NCBI GenBank assembly: GCA_027021385.1
Contig: JALUUL010000059.1
Location: 1-35,182 of the forward strand
Reading direction: 5' to 3'
Source: Planctomycetota bacterium
Lineage (GTDB): Bacteria > Planctomycetota > UBA1135 > GCA-002748355
DNA: 35,182 nt
Part shown: positions 14,035-21,900 of the stretch, in pieces
Position numbering within the stretch: position 1 is the stretch's first letter
Layout of the letters: each line of letters starts with the position of its first letter
Position numbers and translations under genes: made by a program
The notes under the pieces: model-generated
Databases searched by the model: none
Seen by the model: the letters and a program-made list of their open reading frames with translations, nothing else
Told to the model about the DNA's origin: nothing

Positions 14035-15544
14035 CAGGTCCCCCTCCTCCGGGGATCCGGATCCGGAAGATGCTCCCGCCTCCTTGCCTCTCTTCCAGGG
14101 ACATCTCTCCTCCATGCGCGGTGATGATGCCCTGGCAGACGGAGAGGCCAAGCCCCGAGCCGCCTCCCCTTCGGGAGAAGAAGGGCTCGAAGACCCGGGC
14201 GCGGTCCTCGGGGGAGACTCCCGGTCCCCGGTCGAGGATCGAGATCTCGTATCCTCCGGCCGGCGGGGATTCCCCGAGGATCTCGATCTCCGGTCGATCG
14301 GCGGAGACCTGACAGGCGTTCAGGAGGATGTTGAAGAGGACTTGGCGGAGCTTGCCGGGGTCCGCCGGGATCGAGGTCTCCTCGGCCCGGACGACGATCC
14401 GGGCCTCTTTCCCCTCCTTGGTCTCGAGAAACCGCGCGACGGTTTTCCGGAGGAAGGTCCCCATTTCGAGGGTGCGTCGTTCCAGGCCGGGATTGCGGAC
14501 ATAGGTCAGGAGATCCTCGGCGATCCTCTGACAATGAGAAGCTTCCTCGTCGAGGATGTCGAGTTCCTGCCGGAGGGCGTCGGGGATGTCCTCCTTCTTC
14601 ATGGTCTGCAGGTAGCCCCGGATAATCGCGATCGGGTTGTTGATCTCGTGTGCCACTCCGGCCGCGAGCTGGCCGATGGCGGCCATCCTCTCGTTCTCGA
14701 CGAGTTTTCGTTCCCTCTGCTCGATGCCTTCGGCCATCGCGTCGAAGGCCGAGGCGACGGCCTGGAGTTCCCCTTCCCCGATGGTTCCCGCCCGGCGATG
14801 GAACCGGCCCTTCCCGAACTCCTCGGCCGTCTCCACGAGGCGGTGGAGCGGCTGCAGTACGCTCTGGCGGAGCCTCGAGGTGAAGGCGAAGGCCAGGACC
14901 AGGACCAGCATGAGGCAGAGACTTCCGACCAGGAGAGCCAGGTTCGTCGCCTTGGTCGCCGAAACATGATCCTCGACCATCCTCGACTCGAAGGTCCGGG
15001 CGAGGACGTCCGCCGCGCGGGCGGCGGATTCGGAGAGATCGCGGAGTTCGAGGTGAGCCTTGCGGACGAGATTCCATTCCCCCGCCTCCGCCTCGGGGAT
15101 CATCGATGCCTGGACGACCTCCGACATTTTCCGGCTGTTTTCGAGGATCGTGTCGAGAGGCGCCGCCTCCTTCCCGGACAGAAGGGGGCGCAGGGCTTCG
15201 ACGCCTTTCCTGACGGTCCGCCCCCAGTCTTCCTCGTGACCGAGATGGGCGCCGTTCCTCTCCAGGATCCAGTGGGCGATATGCATGTATTGCTCCCGGA
15301 CCGCCGTGGCCAGGGTGAGGCTCTCCCGGATCGCGCTTTCCCTCGAGCGCATGTCCCGGATCTCTCCCGAGACCTGTGCGACGAGGATCAGGAGGACCAG
15401 GTACATCGAGGTCGCGACGAGGGAGACGAGCCCGAAACCCACGGCCAGGCGTCTCCCGAGAACCCGGTCTCCTCTCGATCGGCCGCCTGCCGGGCGTCCT
15501 TCCCGGTCGGTCGTTTCGTCTTCTTGTTCTTCCATCGTGGTCAT
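14024..15544 (-). CDS. Membrane sensor histidine kinase, partner of the NtrC-type regulator
   Basis: The 506-residue product has TM1 (about 34-57), a periplasmic region (about 58-199), TM2 (about 200-222) and a HAMP linker (about 223-278). HisKA follows with His299 in GVAHEINNP, then a HATPase domain with N box NILLNACQ (405-412), G1 DRGPG (438-442) and G2 GSGLGL (462-467). The kinase core resembles the NtrB/AtoS type. The periplasmic part looks like a helical bundle and has a His cluster, His88, His91, His100 and His103 (MHIAHW...NGAHLGHEE), a plausible metal site. ATG 15544 is eight bases after GGAG; ATG 15535 is a second possibility. It is the first gene of the kinase-regulator operon and divergent from an exported repeat protein. 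Confidence 0.93.
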   Translation of the reverse strand: MTTMEEQEDETTDREGRPAGGRSRGDRVLGRRLAVGFGLVSLVATSMYLVLLILVAQVSGEIRDMRSRESAIRESLTLATAVREQYMHIAHWILERNGAHLGHEEDWGRTVRKGVEALRPLLSGKEAAPLDTILENSRKMSEVVQASMIPEAEAGEWNLVRKAHLELRDLSESAARAADVLARTFESRMVEDHVSATKATNLALLVGSLCLMLVLVLAFAFTSRLRQSVLQPLHRLVETAEEFGKGRFHRRAGTIGEGELQAVASAFDAMAEGIEQRERKLVENERMAAIGQLAAGVAHEINNPIAIIRGYLQTMKKEDIPDALRQELDILDEEASHCQRIAEDLLTYVRNPGLERRTLEMGTFLRKTVARFLETKEGKEARIVVRAEETSIPADPGKLRQVLFNILLNACQVSADRPEIEILGESPPAGGYEISILDRGPGVSPEDRARVFEPFFSRRGGGSGLGLSVCQGIITAHGGEMSLEERQGGGSIFRIRIPGGGGPDGG

Positions 15545-15559
15545 GCCGGATACTCCGAT

Positions 15560-15576
15560 GTGACCTTCGGAGTCAC
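15560..15576. promoter_or_regulatory. Candidate activator site (UAS) GTGAC-N7-GTCAC
   Basis: A perfect dyad GTGAC CTTCGGA GTCAC is centred about 61 bp upstream of the -24 element at 15629, where NtrC-type activators commonly bind. It is also just upstream of the kinase start codon on the other strand, so it could serve autoregulation. A similar dyad lies at 12605-12621. Confidence 0.5.
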
Positions 15577-15627
15577 TGCGCGGGGCCGCCCCGTCCGAAA
15601 ACCCGCGTGGTATCAGGGTCGAGAGGA

Positions 15628-15643
15628 CGGCATGCGACTTGCA
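15628..15643 (+). promoter_or_regulatory. Sigma-54 (-24/-12) promoter of the divergent exported protein
   Basis: CGGCATGCGACTTGCA has GG (15629-15630) and GC (15641-15642) ten bases apart. It matches TGGCACG-N4-TTGCW except at the first base and at C to T in GGCAC. Transcription would start near 15654, about 70 bases before the gene. Confidence 0.6.
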
Positions 15644-15721
15644 CAACATCCCATGTTCGGCATCCGCGGGAAAGACCGGGATCCCCCGACCCGAAGTGGG
15701 AACGGCCCGGAAAGCCTCGAG

Positions 15722-16732
15722 ATGCCGGGAAAGATGAAAACGATGAGACGAATCGGAAGAGTTCTGTTACTTCTGGCCCTGGCGGCAAGTCCGGTCACGG
15801 CCCAGACCCAGAGGATCCAGTTGAAGAACGGGGCGGTGATCGTCGGGACCGTCCGCGTCTCCGGGGTCGGAGAGGTGACCGTCCAGGTCAGGTACCCCGA
15901 GGTTCGGCGTCTCAAGCTCGAACGGAAGGATGTGAGTCCCGAGTCATGGTTCGAGATTCTCGAGAGGACCTTGGATCCCACGAACATCCCCGCGCGAATC
16001 GCCCTTGCCGACTTCGCGGAGAAGAACGGCCTCTATTCGTTCGCGGTCGCAGAACTCCGCAGGTTGGCGGAGTTCGCTCCGGAGAAGAGGGGGGACCTCC
16101 TGAAGAAGATCGACGCGATCCAGGACTCGGTGGCCTTCGAGATCCTCGAGGATGCGGAGAACGCCCTGGAGAGGGGGCAGCCGAACGCGGCCCTGATGTA
16201 CCTCCATACGATCCTGGAGCGCTTCCCGAAGTCCGGGGCCGCGGCCAAGGCCCGTGAACTGATGAAGAAGGCGCATCGCGCGGCTGGGACCTCGGCGTCG
16301 GTGGCGGAGAAGACCGTCCCTGATTCGAAGATGAAGAAGCAGGTCGCGATGGTGATGAGACACTTCGAGGCGGGCCGGAAGATCCTCGAGAAGGGCAAGG
16401 GACATATCGGGAGGTATTCCAAGGCATCCCGGCAGCGCCGGACCCTGGAGAAGGCCCTCCGGTCGTTCCGGGCGGCCTGGCGCGAAGCTCGCAAGCTCCC
16501 GGTGAGTTCCGAGTCCAAGGAGGCGGGTACGAAGCTCTCGGGCTTGAGGGAGAGGGTGAAGAAAACCCTCGTACAGACCTACCTCGATCTGGGTTCCCTC
16601 TTCCTCCAGCGCTTGGCCATCCAGAAGGCCGAGGAGTATTGCAATGCGGCCTGCGAACTGGATCCCGGAAACCGGGGATCCCACGAACTCCACGGCTTGA
16701 TCATCCAGGCCAAGATCTATCGAGGGTATTGA
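15722..16732 (+). CDS. Exported helical-repeat (TPR-like) protein of unknown function
   Basis: The product is about 336 residues with a signal peptide (RRIGRVLLLLALAASPVTAQ). A short beta region follows (QRIQLKNGAVIVGTVRVSG), of the kind that precedes many planctomycete exported proteins. The rest is alpha-helical and Lys/Arg-rich, with TPR-like units (YSFAVAELRRLAEFAP; ALMYLHTILERFPKS; AIQKAEEYCNAACELDPGN). It likely serves as a periplasmic scaffold or interaction protein, but no enzyme motif is visible. In-frame starts at 15722, 15734 and 15743 are all possible; 15722 has GGAAAG seven bases upstream. It is divergent from the sensor kinase and sits behind a sigma-54 promoter match, so it is probably a target of the neighbouring regulator. 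Confidence 0.75.
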   Translation: MPGKMKTMRRIGRVLLLLALAASPVTAQTQRIQLKNGAVIVGTVRVSGVGEVTVQVRYPEVRRLKLERKDVSPESWFEILERTLDPTNIPARIALADFAEKNGLYSFAVAELRRLAEFAPEKRGDLLKKIDAIQDSVAFEILEDAENALERGQPNAALMYLHTILERFPKSGAAAKARELMKKAHRAAGTSASVAEKTVPDSKMKKQVAMVMRHFEAGRKILEKGKGHIGRYSKASRQRRTLEKALRSFRAAWREARKLPVSSESKEAGTKLSGLRERVKKTLVQTYLDLGSLFLQRLAIQKAEEYCNAACELDPGNRGSHELHGLIIQAKIYRGY

Positions 16733-16768
16733 GAAGTCCGAGAGGACCTTTCGGAACCGGAGGAATGT

Positions 16769-16798
16769 GGCCGGCCGGGGAATCCCCCCCGGCCGGCC
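16769..16798. terminator. Bidirectional stem-loop between convergent genes
   Basis: GGCCGGCCGGGG (16769-16780) and CCCCGGCCGGCC (16787-16798) form a perfect 12-bp stem with a six-base loop. It lies midway between the stops of the plus-strand gene (16732) and the minus-strand gene (16819), so it can serve both. U-tracts are poor. Confidence 0.65.
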
Positions 16799-16818
16799 GC
16801 GTCTTCTTCGAGGGGAGG

Positions 16819-18129
16819 TCAGGAATCGGCGATCGTGAAGGTGATCGCGTTGCTCATCGAGATGCCGAGGCCGGTGCCCGCGCGGCAGAGGACGAGCCAT
16901 TGGGCGCAGAGAGCTTGCCCGGCGAGGCGCGCGTCGACCGGAATCGGCAGGGGTTGTCCGGTGGTGCCGGAGCAGAGTCGGCCGAGGATCATATGAGGTC
17001 CGAGCACCAGGGGGGGGATCCAGAAGGAGGGATAGAGGGGGCCGCAGAGGCCGGGGATCGAGATCCCCTTCGTGCAGTTTCCGGCGCCCAGGACGAGGAA
17101 CCCCCATCTTCCCGCGGGCCCGTTCGCGAGGTGGACCCGGAACCCCGTGTTGCCTAGAGCCGGATCACCACCCGCGGTCACCGGCGACATGTTCAGGCAG
17201 AGCCGGCAACCCTTTCCCGCGCAAGGCTTCCCGACCGGGATCTTGATCCAACCCGGAATGAGGGCGAGTCCGCGCCAGGGGCGGTTCCCCTTGCGGCAGC
17301 AAGCGGTGTCGAATTTGAAGAAGCAGGTCTTGAGGTCGACGAAGACCCGCTTGGTCATCGCTCCATAGGTCATGTAGAGGATCCCGCGCCGGTTGTCGTA
17401 AGCGAGCCCGGCGATGAACCCGTTCTGACAGTTGGGAACGAGGGGGGACTTGCAGATGAGCTTGCAAGGCGAACCTGCGCGGGCCGCGTAGATGATGTTC
17501 TGCCAGGCGCCGAGGGCGTTCTTGCCGGAGGCGGAGAAGAACAGGACATCGTGGATCTGGTCGTAGGCGAGCCCGGCGGCGATCCAGCCGGCCGGAAGGG
17601 GAATCGAGCATTTCGAGACCGGGGTCCAGCAGGCCTTGGGGGAAGCGACCGGGATGTAGGTCACGATCGCGGCTCGTCCCGGAACCGTTTCAAGCTGGAA
17701 CAGGGCCTTCTTCCATTTGGCCAACCCGACGACCGTCCGGCGGTAGGCGAGTCCGCTGACCCTGGACCCGGCGGTTCCGAGCGCCCGTGTCGCGGGAAAG
17801 GAGCAGAAAGCCTTGCAGGAGGAAAGATAACGCCCCTGGATGGTGAGGCCGTCGCTCGTCCAGACCATCTGCAGTTCCGGCTGATAGGCCGTGCCCCCCG
17901 CGTAGGACACCGGGCTGTTCAGGTGAACGGAGGTGCAGCGGACCGTGGAGGGGATGCAGGTCGGAAAGACCTTCTGGACGTCGATCGAGCCAGGAGTGGT
18001 CGAAGTCCCCGATGCGGCCCAGCCGATCAGGGTGTTCGACTTGTAGACGGGGTTCTGAGCCCCGAGGGAGGACAAGGAGGACGAGAGGAGCAAGCAGAGA
18101 AAGGAAAGAAACCTGGAGGAACCTGACAT
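16819..18129 (-). CDS. Cys-rich exported protein, paralogue A
   Basis: The 436-residue product has a signal peptide (1-24, ending SSLGAQ) and about 20 cysteines in the mature part, so it should be disulfide-rich outside the cytoplasm. The body has repeated GLAYD/GLAYR segments and beta-strand patterns like a propeller (SGLAYRRTVVGLAKWKKALFQLE; AAGLAYDQIHDVLFF; AGLAYDNRRGILYMTYG). It ends in a beta domain with GGDPALGNTGFRVHL, QPLPIPVDARL and AQWLVLC...SNAITFTI, similar to C-terminal tails I associate with Planctomycetota exported proteins. It is clearly paralogous to the gene upstream (18495-19802), sharing GWAASGTSTTPGxIDVQ and the CCxKGNRPWRGLAxIPGW block. The start ATG 18129 is seven bases after AGGAG. 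Function is unknown; surface or cell-wall structure is a guess. Confidence 0.8.
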   Translation of the reverse strand: MSGSSRFLSFLCLLLSSSLSSLGAQNPVYKSNTLIGWAASGTSTTPGSIDVQKVFPTCIPSTVRCTSVHLNSPVSYAGGTAYQPELQMVWTSDGLTIQGRYLSSCKAFCSFPATRALGTAGSRVSGLAYRRTVVGLAKWKKALFQLETVPGRAAIVTYIPVASPKACWTPVSKCSIPLPAGWIAAGLAYDQIHDVLFFSASGKNALGAWQNIIYAARAGSPCKLICKSPLVPNCQNGFIAGLAYDNRRGILYMTYGAMTKRVFVDLKTCFFKFDTACCRKGNRPWRGLALIPGWIKIPVGKPCAGKGCRLCLNMSPVTAGGDPALGNTGFRVHLANGPAGRWGFLVLGAGNCTKGISIPGLCGPLYPSFWIPPLVLGPHMILGRLCSGTTGQPLPIPVDARLAGQALCAQWLVLCRAGTGLGISMSNAITFTIADS

Positions 18130-18494
18130 CGTGGGACTCCTCGAATGGTCGCGGCCCCGGGGGTCGCGGGAACGAACTTCGGGAGGGAAACGATCGCTTG
18201 GAGGCCTCGAGGCTTCGGGTTCGGACCCCGAGAGTCTCCGTCGAGCACGCGGCTCGGGTCTTCATCACCGGTCAGACGGGGCTCTCGGCCGGAGAGGTTC
18301 CGCCATGCGAGGGGAGGTCTTCCCTGTTTTCTCGAACTTGCGAAGAACTTCACGGAAGCCGTCGAGGCTCCGGAAGTACAAAAGGTCGGGGGCGCCGCGG
18401 GAAGGCGGCGCCCCCTGGGAGAGAGGTGTCCCCTGGCCCGGAGTGGGCCGGGGTGGCCGGCCGTTCCGGGGGACGGGGTCACGAAGTCGGAATG
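18130..18494. other. Intergenic region between the two Cys-rich paralogues
   Basis: This 365-base stretch holds no convincing gene. It contains the strong hairpin at 18388-18415 that follows paralogue B, and a weaker imperfect stem (CCCCTGGCCC with GGGCCGGGG) nearer that gene's stop, around 18430-18453. The AGGAG ribosome site of paralogue A is at its left end. I see no clear promoter hexamers. The size and the hairpin suggest the paralogues are transcribed separately. Confidence 0.5.
18388..18415 (-). terminator. Intrinsic terminator after Cys-rich paralogue B
   Basis: GGGGGCGCCGC (18388-18398) pairs perfectly over 11 bp with GCGGCGCCCCC (18405-18415) around six bases. On the minus strand it is followed by GACCTTTTGT, a short U-tract. 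It lies about 80 bases past the stop at 18495. Confidence 0.65.
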
Positions 18495-19802
18495 TCAGGA
18501 CGAGGTCACGGTGAACGAGACCGCGTTGCTCATCGAGAACCCGATCGTAAACGGGTTGGTCTTGAAGCAGAGAACGAGGAACTGGCCGCAGAACGTTCTG
18601 CCGCAGAGGCTCGGGATCGGGGGGATCGGCAGGGGTTGGACAGCCGATCCGAGACAGCCCATTCCCGAGATCACCGTCGGTCCGAAATAAAACGGGGACG
18701 GGACGAGGGCGGGATAGAAGAGTCCGCAGAAATTCCCGAGCTGGACGCCGTTTGTGCAGTTTCCTCCGTTCATGAAGAGGAAGGCGAGCTTCCCGCCGGG
18801 GGCGTTGCCGAGCACATAACGGAAGTTCGAGTTCCCGAGAGAGGGGTCTCCGCCCGCGAGACCGGCCGTCATCAGGGGGCAATTCGGGCAGGGTTTGCCG
18901 CTGCAGGATTTCCCGAACCTCCCGGACTTCCAGCCGGGGATGATCGCGAGTCCGCGCCAGGGCCTGTTCCCCTTCTTGCAGCAATTCGGATCGATCTTGA
19001 TCTGGCACTTGAACGGATCGAAGACGAAGAGCCTCTGGGTGACGTTGCCGTAGGTGGCGTAGAGTCCCCTGGCGGTCGTGCCGGGGAGGACGTTCGTGCA
19101 GCAATCGTAGGCGAGCCCCGTGATCATCCCGTTGAAGCATTGCTTGAGGGGGATCTTGCAGAACGGCTTACAGGGGGTGTTGGCTCTCGCGACCATGAGG
19201 ACGTTCTGCCATCCGCCGGTCGCCGTGGCCTGGGAGATCGTATAGTAGAGGAGATCCCGGGGTTCGTCGTAAGCCAGACCTCCGGCCACCCAGTTGCCTC
19301 CGAGGGTCAGTGCACACTTGGCGATCGGCTTCCAGCATTTTCCCGAGCGGGCATAGGTGACGATCGCCATCATTCCCGGGTAGGTCTCGAGCTGGAACAT
19401 GCGGTTTTTCCAGTTCGCGATCGCAAGTCCGCTGACGACGGGACGTTTCAAGGGGTTGAGGACCTTCGTCGCCTTCATCTTGCAGACGAGGCCGCAGGAC
19501 CTCATGAGACGGCCTTCGATCACGTTGCCGTCGCTGGTCCAAACCGTTTGATCCGCGGGGTTGTAGGCCGTTCCTCCGGCCCAACGGATCATGTTGTTGA
19601 GATGGACCGAAGTGCATCGGATCTTGTCCGGGAGACATTTCGGAAAGAGGGGTTGGACGTCGATCGTTCCCGGAGTGGTCGAGGTGCCGGAGGCGGCCCA
19701 GCCTACCAGCATGTTCTGCGAGACGATGGGGCCTTGAGACGATGCGAGAGCGGGGAGGAGGGTTGCGGCGAAAGCCGCTGCAAGGAACCGAGGCAGAGTC
19801 AT
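18495..19802 (-). CDS. Cys-rich exported protein, paralogue B
   Basis: The 435-residue product has a signal peptide (1-22, ending ALASSQ) and about 23 cysteines. It aligns along its whole length with the neighbour downstream. Shared blocks are GWAASGTSTTPGTIDVQ, RCTSVHLN, GGTAYNPADQTVWTSDG, GLAYD, CCKKGNRPWRGLAIIPGW, GGDPSLGNSNFR, GNCTNG, QPLPIP and FLVLC...SNAVSFTV. Repeated GLAxx units (SGLAIANWKNRMFQLE; GGLAYDEPRDLLYYT; TGLAYDCCTN) hint at a beta-propeller-like body, and the end is the same beta tail. The start ATG 19802 is six bases after AGGAG; the frame upstream of it is not coding. An extracellular structural or binding role is likely, and the ligand is unknown. Confidence 0.8.
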   Translation of the reverse strand: MTLPRFLAAAFAATLLPALASSQGPIVSQNMLVGWAASGTSTTPGTIDVQPLFPKCLPDKIRCTSVHLNNMIRWAGGTAYNPADQTVWTSDGNVIEGRLMRSCGLVCKMKATKVLNPLKRPVVSGLAIANWKNRMFQLETYPGMMAIVTYARSGKCWKPIAKCALTLGGNWVAGGLAYDEPRDLLYYTISQATATGGWQNVLMVARANTPCKPFCKIPLKQCFNGMITGLAYDCCTNVLPGTTARGLYATYGNVTQRLFVFDPFKCQIKIDPNCCKKGNRPWRGLAIIPGWKSGRFGKSCSGKPCPNCPLMTAGLAGGDPSLGNSNFRYVLGNAPGGKLAFLFMNGGNCTNGVQLGNFCGLFYPALVPSPFYFGPTVISGMGCLGSAVQPLPIPPIPSLCGRTFCGQFLVLCFKTNPFTIGFSMSNAVSFTVTSS

Positions 19803-20131
19803 CGGATACTCCTGTTGCCTTGAGGGAAGGGGAAACCTGCGGGGGGATCCCGCGATGGAGACCGCATGGCGCAGGAAACCCGGCCGGACCCGGAGGGGAG
19901 TCGGTCCGGAAATGAAATGACGAAAAGAAAAGCGAGGGAGCCGGGCCGCGACATTCGGCCGCACACAGCTTAGACGTTCCCGAGTCGGGAAAGGTTCAAT
20001 GGGACGGGAAGTTTTTTCTCAAGGGACTCTGGATTCCTGGAGACATGAGATGTCGAGAGAGATTCCCTCGCAAAGTCAGGCATTACAGATGGTTGCCGAG
20101 AGTCCTGCTCGATGGGCCATGCCCCGGAGAG
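19803..20131. other. Intergenic region upstream of paralogue B and after top6A
   Basis: I find no gene in this 329-base stretch. It carries the AGGAG ribosome site of paralogue B, a 15-base palindrome at 19977-19991, and an A-rich run on the minus strand (GAGAAAAAAC, near 20010-20020). The palindrome and A-run lie 175-220 bases before paralogue B and may mark its promoter region. No strong terminator for the top6 operon is apparent. Confidence 0.4.
19977..19991. promoter_or_regulatory. 15-base palindrome upstream of Cys-rich paralogue B
   Basis: TTCCCGA and TCGGGAA are perfect 7-bp arms around a single central base. It is too tight to be a hairpin, so a protein-binding dyad is likelier. It stands about 175 bases upstream of ATG 19802. 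The binder is unknown. Confidence 0.35.
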
Positions 20132-21292
20132 TCAGGGGAGGAAGCTTCCGGGCTTCTTCAATTTGGCGGGCAGGTATTCGCGGATCACGAAATTGAGGTC
20201 GAAGGCCGCGAAAGCCTGCTGTTCGGCACGCACGCCCATCCGGAGAAGCTGTTCGAGGGCCTTCTTCCAGGCTTTGTGAGTCTGGAAGAACGGATCGTTC
20301 TTCAACGCATCCTTGGCGCGCTTGATATCGACCTCCTTGAGGGGGTGGACCGCGTCCTTTTCCCGAAGTCCGTAGTCGACGATGTCCTGGGGGGTTACCC
20401 CGAGGAATCGGGCGTTCGGAACGCAGAAGAAGGTGTTGATATGAGCGGCGTTTCCGGATCCGACCTTCAGGGAACGGTAGATGTTCGCGATGCCGTAGGG
20501 ATCGCAATCGACGAAGGCATAGACGGGAATCTTCTTCTTGTCGGAGAGGATGCGAAGGAAGCGCCTGCAGGAACGCGTCGGGACACCTCCCATCTCGACG
20601 AGGATGCAGTTGTGGGTCCTCCAGAACTTGTGGGAAGCCAGGCGCTCGTACATGCCGTTCGTCTCGATCGCAAGCACGAAGTCGGCGTCGGTCTTGAAGT
20701 CCAGGTGCTCGACCCGGGCGGGAATCCTCCAGGCCGAACTGCCCATTCTCGTGCAGTCGATCTCCTCCTTCGCGCCGGTCTCGATGTCGTGGTCGATGAT
20801 GATGAGCTTGCCCGTGACCGAGCCCCCGTGTTCGGCGGGTTTGAAACGGAGCTGTTCCCGGGAGACCTTGTGGAGGCTGAACATGGCCTCGATGTCGTCC
20901 ATGACCGTGTCGGATTCGGTCTGCTCCTTGAACTTGGCGTCTCCCCAGTTCTTGGAATTGTAGTAGGCTTCCCGCTTGGTCGCGGTGTCGTCGGTGCGGA
21001 TCAGCTCCATCGAAGCGGCCATCATCCTCAACATCTGAGCGAAGGCCTTGACGGAATTGACGGTCAGGTCCCTGCGTTTCCTTCCGCGTCCCAGCTTGAA
21101 GTATCCCGATCGCCGGTCGTAGGTGACGTTCTTCAGGGAACGGACCGGGAATACGATCTCTGGTTTTTTCTTTTTCTGGATCGTTTCGTGGATGCGCCGC
21201 GCCTCGTCCTCGATGCACTTCAAGGTCGTCCTGTCGAGGGGGGTCAGCTTGCGGGCGCGCTGTCGCGTGATCTTCTTCTTTTTCACGGCCAT
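20132..21292 (-). CDS. top6A: DNA topoisomerase VI subunit A (Spo11-like)
   Basis: The 386-residue product is the cleavage subunit of a type IIB topoisomerase. The winged-helix domain carries TATKREAYYNSKNW, with the catalytic tyrosine at Tyr110/Tyr111 (Tyr111 favoured), followed by EQTESD. The Toprim domain has Glu210 in LAIETNGMYERL, VEMGGVPTRSCRRFL, and the acidic pair Asp262/Asp264 in FVDCDPYGIANIYRSL. It cuts both DNA strands and becomes 5'-linked through the tyrosine; with subunit B it passes duplexes and relaxes supercoils. Length is in the usual range (about 360-390). ATG 21292 lies five bases past the NUDIX gene stop and has no good ribosome site, so translation is probably coupled. 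Topo VI is typical of archaea and plants and sporadic in bacteria. Confidence 0.95.
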   Translation of the reverse strand: MAVKKKKITRQRARKLTPLDRTTLKCIEDEARRIHETIQKKKKPEIVFPVRSLKNVTYDRRSGYFKLGRGRKRRDLTVNSVKAFAQMLRMMAASMELIRTDDTATKREAYYNSKNWGDAKFKEQTESDTVMDDIEAMFSLHKVSREQLRFKPAEHGGSVTGKLIIIDHDIETGAKEEIDCTRMGSSAWRIPARVEHLDFKTDADFVLAIETNGMYERLASHKFWRTHNCILVEMGGVPTRSCRRFLRILSDKKKIPVYAFVDCDPYGIANIYRSLKVGSGNAAHINTFFCVPNARFLGVTPQDIVDYGLREKDAVHPLKEVDIKRAKDALKNDPFFQTHKAWKKALEQLLRMGVRAEQQAFAAFDLNFVIREYLPAKLKKPGSFLP

Positions 21293-21297
21293 GGTCG

Positions 21298-21900
21298 TTA
21301 CGGGGTCGTGCGGGATTCGATCGTCCCGGCGAGGTTGCGTAGGGATTCCAGACGGGTTCCGAGAGCCGTGTCCCCGGATCCGGGGAAGGGGCCCTCCAGG
21401 TCGAACCATTCCGCCTCCAGCGTCCCCTTGGAGGGTTTCAGGGAGGTCTTCGTGCAGGGGACGAGGAAGAGAACGTCGAAATGCCTGTGCGCGGGCTCCC
21501 CGGATGCGGCGGGGATCGTGTGGACATCGACCCCGAGGAAGCGGGGCGGATCGTGGGGGAGGGCCTCCAGGCCCGTTTCCTCGCGCATTTCCCTGAGAGC
21601 GGTGTCGAGGATCCGACCGTCTCCCTCCTCCACGTGTCCGCCGGGCTGGAGCCAGCGGAGGAGCCGGGGATGGCGGACCAGGCAGACCTGCCTCGTCTTT
21701 CCCGACCAGGGAAGGGCCGAGCCTGTCAGGTGCCCCGGACGGAATCCACGGCGGTCCCGGACGGATTCCCCCCGTTCCTCCGCGCGGTCGAGAAACGCAC
21801 GGAAGTCGCGGATCGAGAGGATTTCGCGGGGTCCCGAGGGGGCGTGCTCCTCGAGGAGGGCTCTCAGATCCTGAAGGAAGGGGGCGGGGTCTGCGGCCAT
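21298..21900 (-). CDS. NUDIX hydrolase between the topoisomerase VI genes
   Basis: The 200-residue product has an N-terminal helical segment (about 1-65) and a NUDIX domain (about 66-200). The box reads GGHVEEGDGRILDTALREMR followed by EETGL, the one-residue-longer GGHVExGD variant, with the metal-binding REMREE intact. A WLQPGGHVE lead and HFDVLFLVPC strand are as in pyrophosphohydrolases. These enzymes hydrolyse nucleoside diphosphates linked to another group; the substrate cannot be told. The start ATG 21900 overlaps the top6B stop (TGATG) and the stop is five bases before top6A, so all three are one translation-coupled operon. The role beside topo VI is unknown: cleaning damaged nucleotides, or accidental insertion. 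Confidence 0.9.
   Translation of the reverse strand: MAADPAPFLQDLRALLEEHAPSGPREILSIRDFRAFLDRAEERGESVRDRRGFRPGHLTGSALPWSGKTRQVCLVRHPRLLRWLQPGGHVEEGDGRILDTALREMREETGLEALPHDPPRFLGVDVHTIPAASGEPAHRHFDVLFLVPCTKTSLKPSKGTLEAEWFDLEGPFPGSGDTALGTRLESLRNLAGTIESRTTP

Noticed and set aside
13790..15700. Upstream extension of the exported repeat protein across the kinase-regulator pair
   Set aside because: The frame is open by composition, but the sequence before 15722 is antisense to the kinase and regulator. The signal peptide at 15722-15800 marks the true start.
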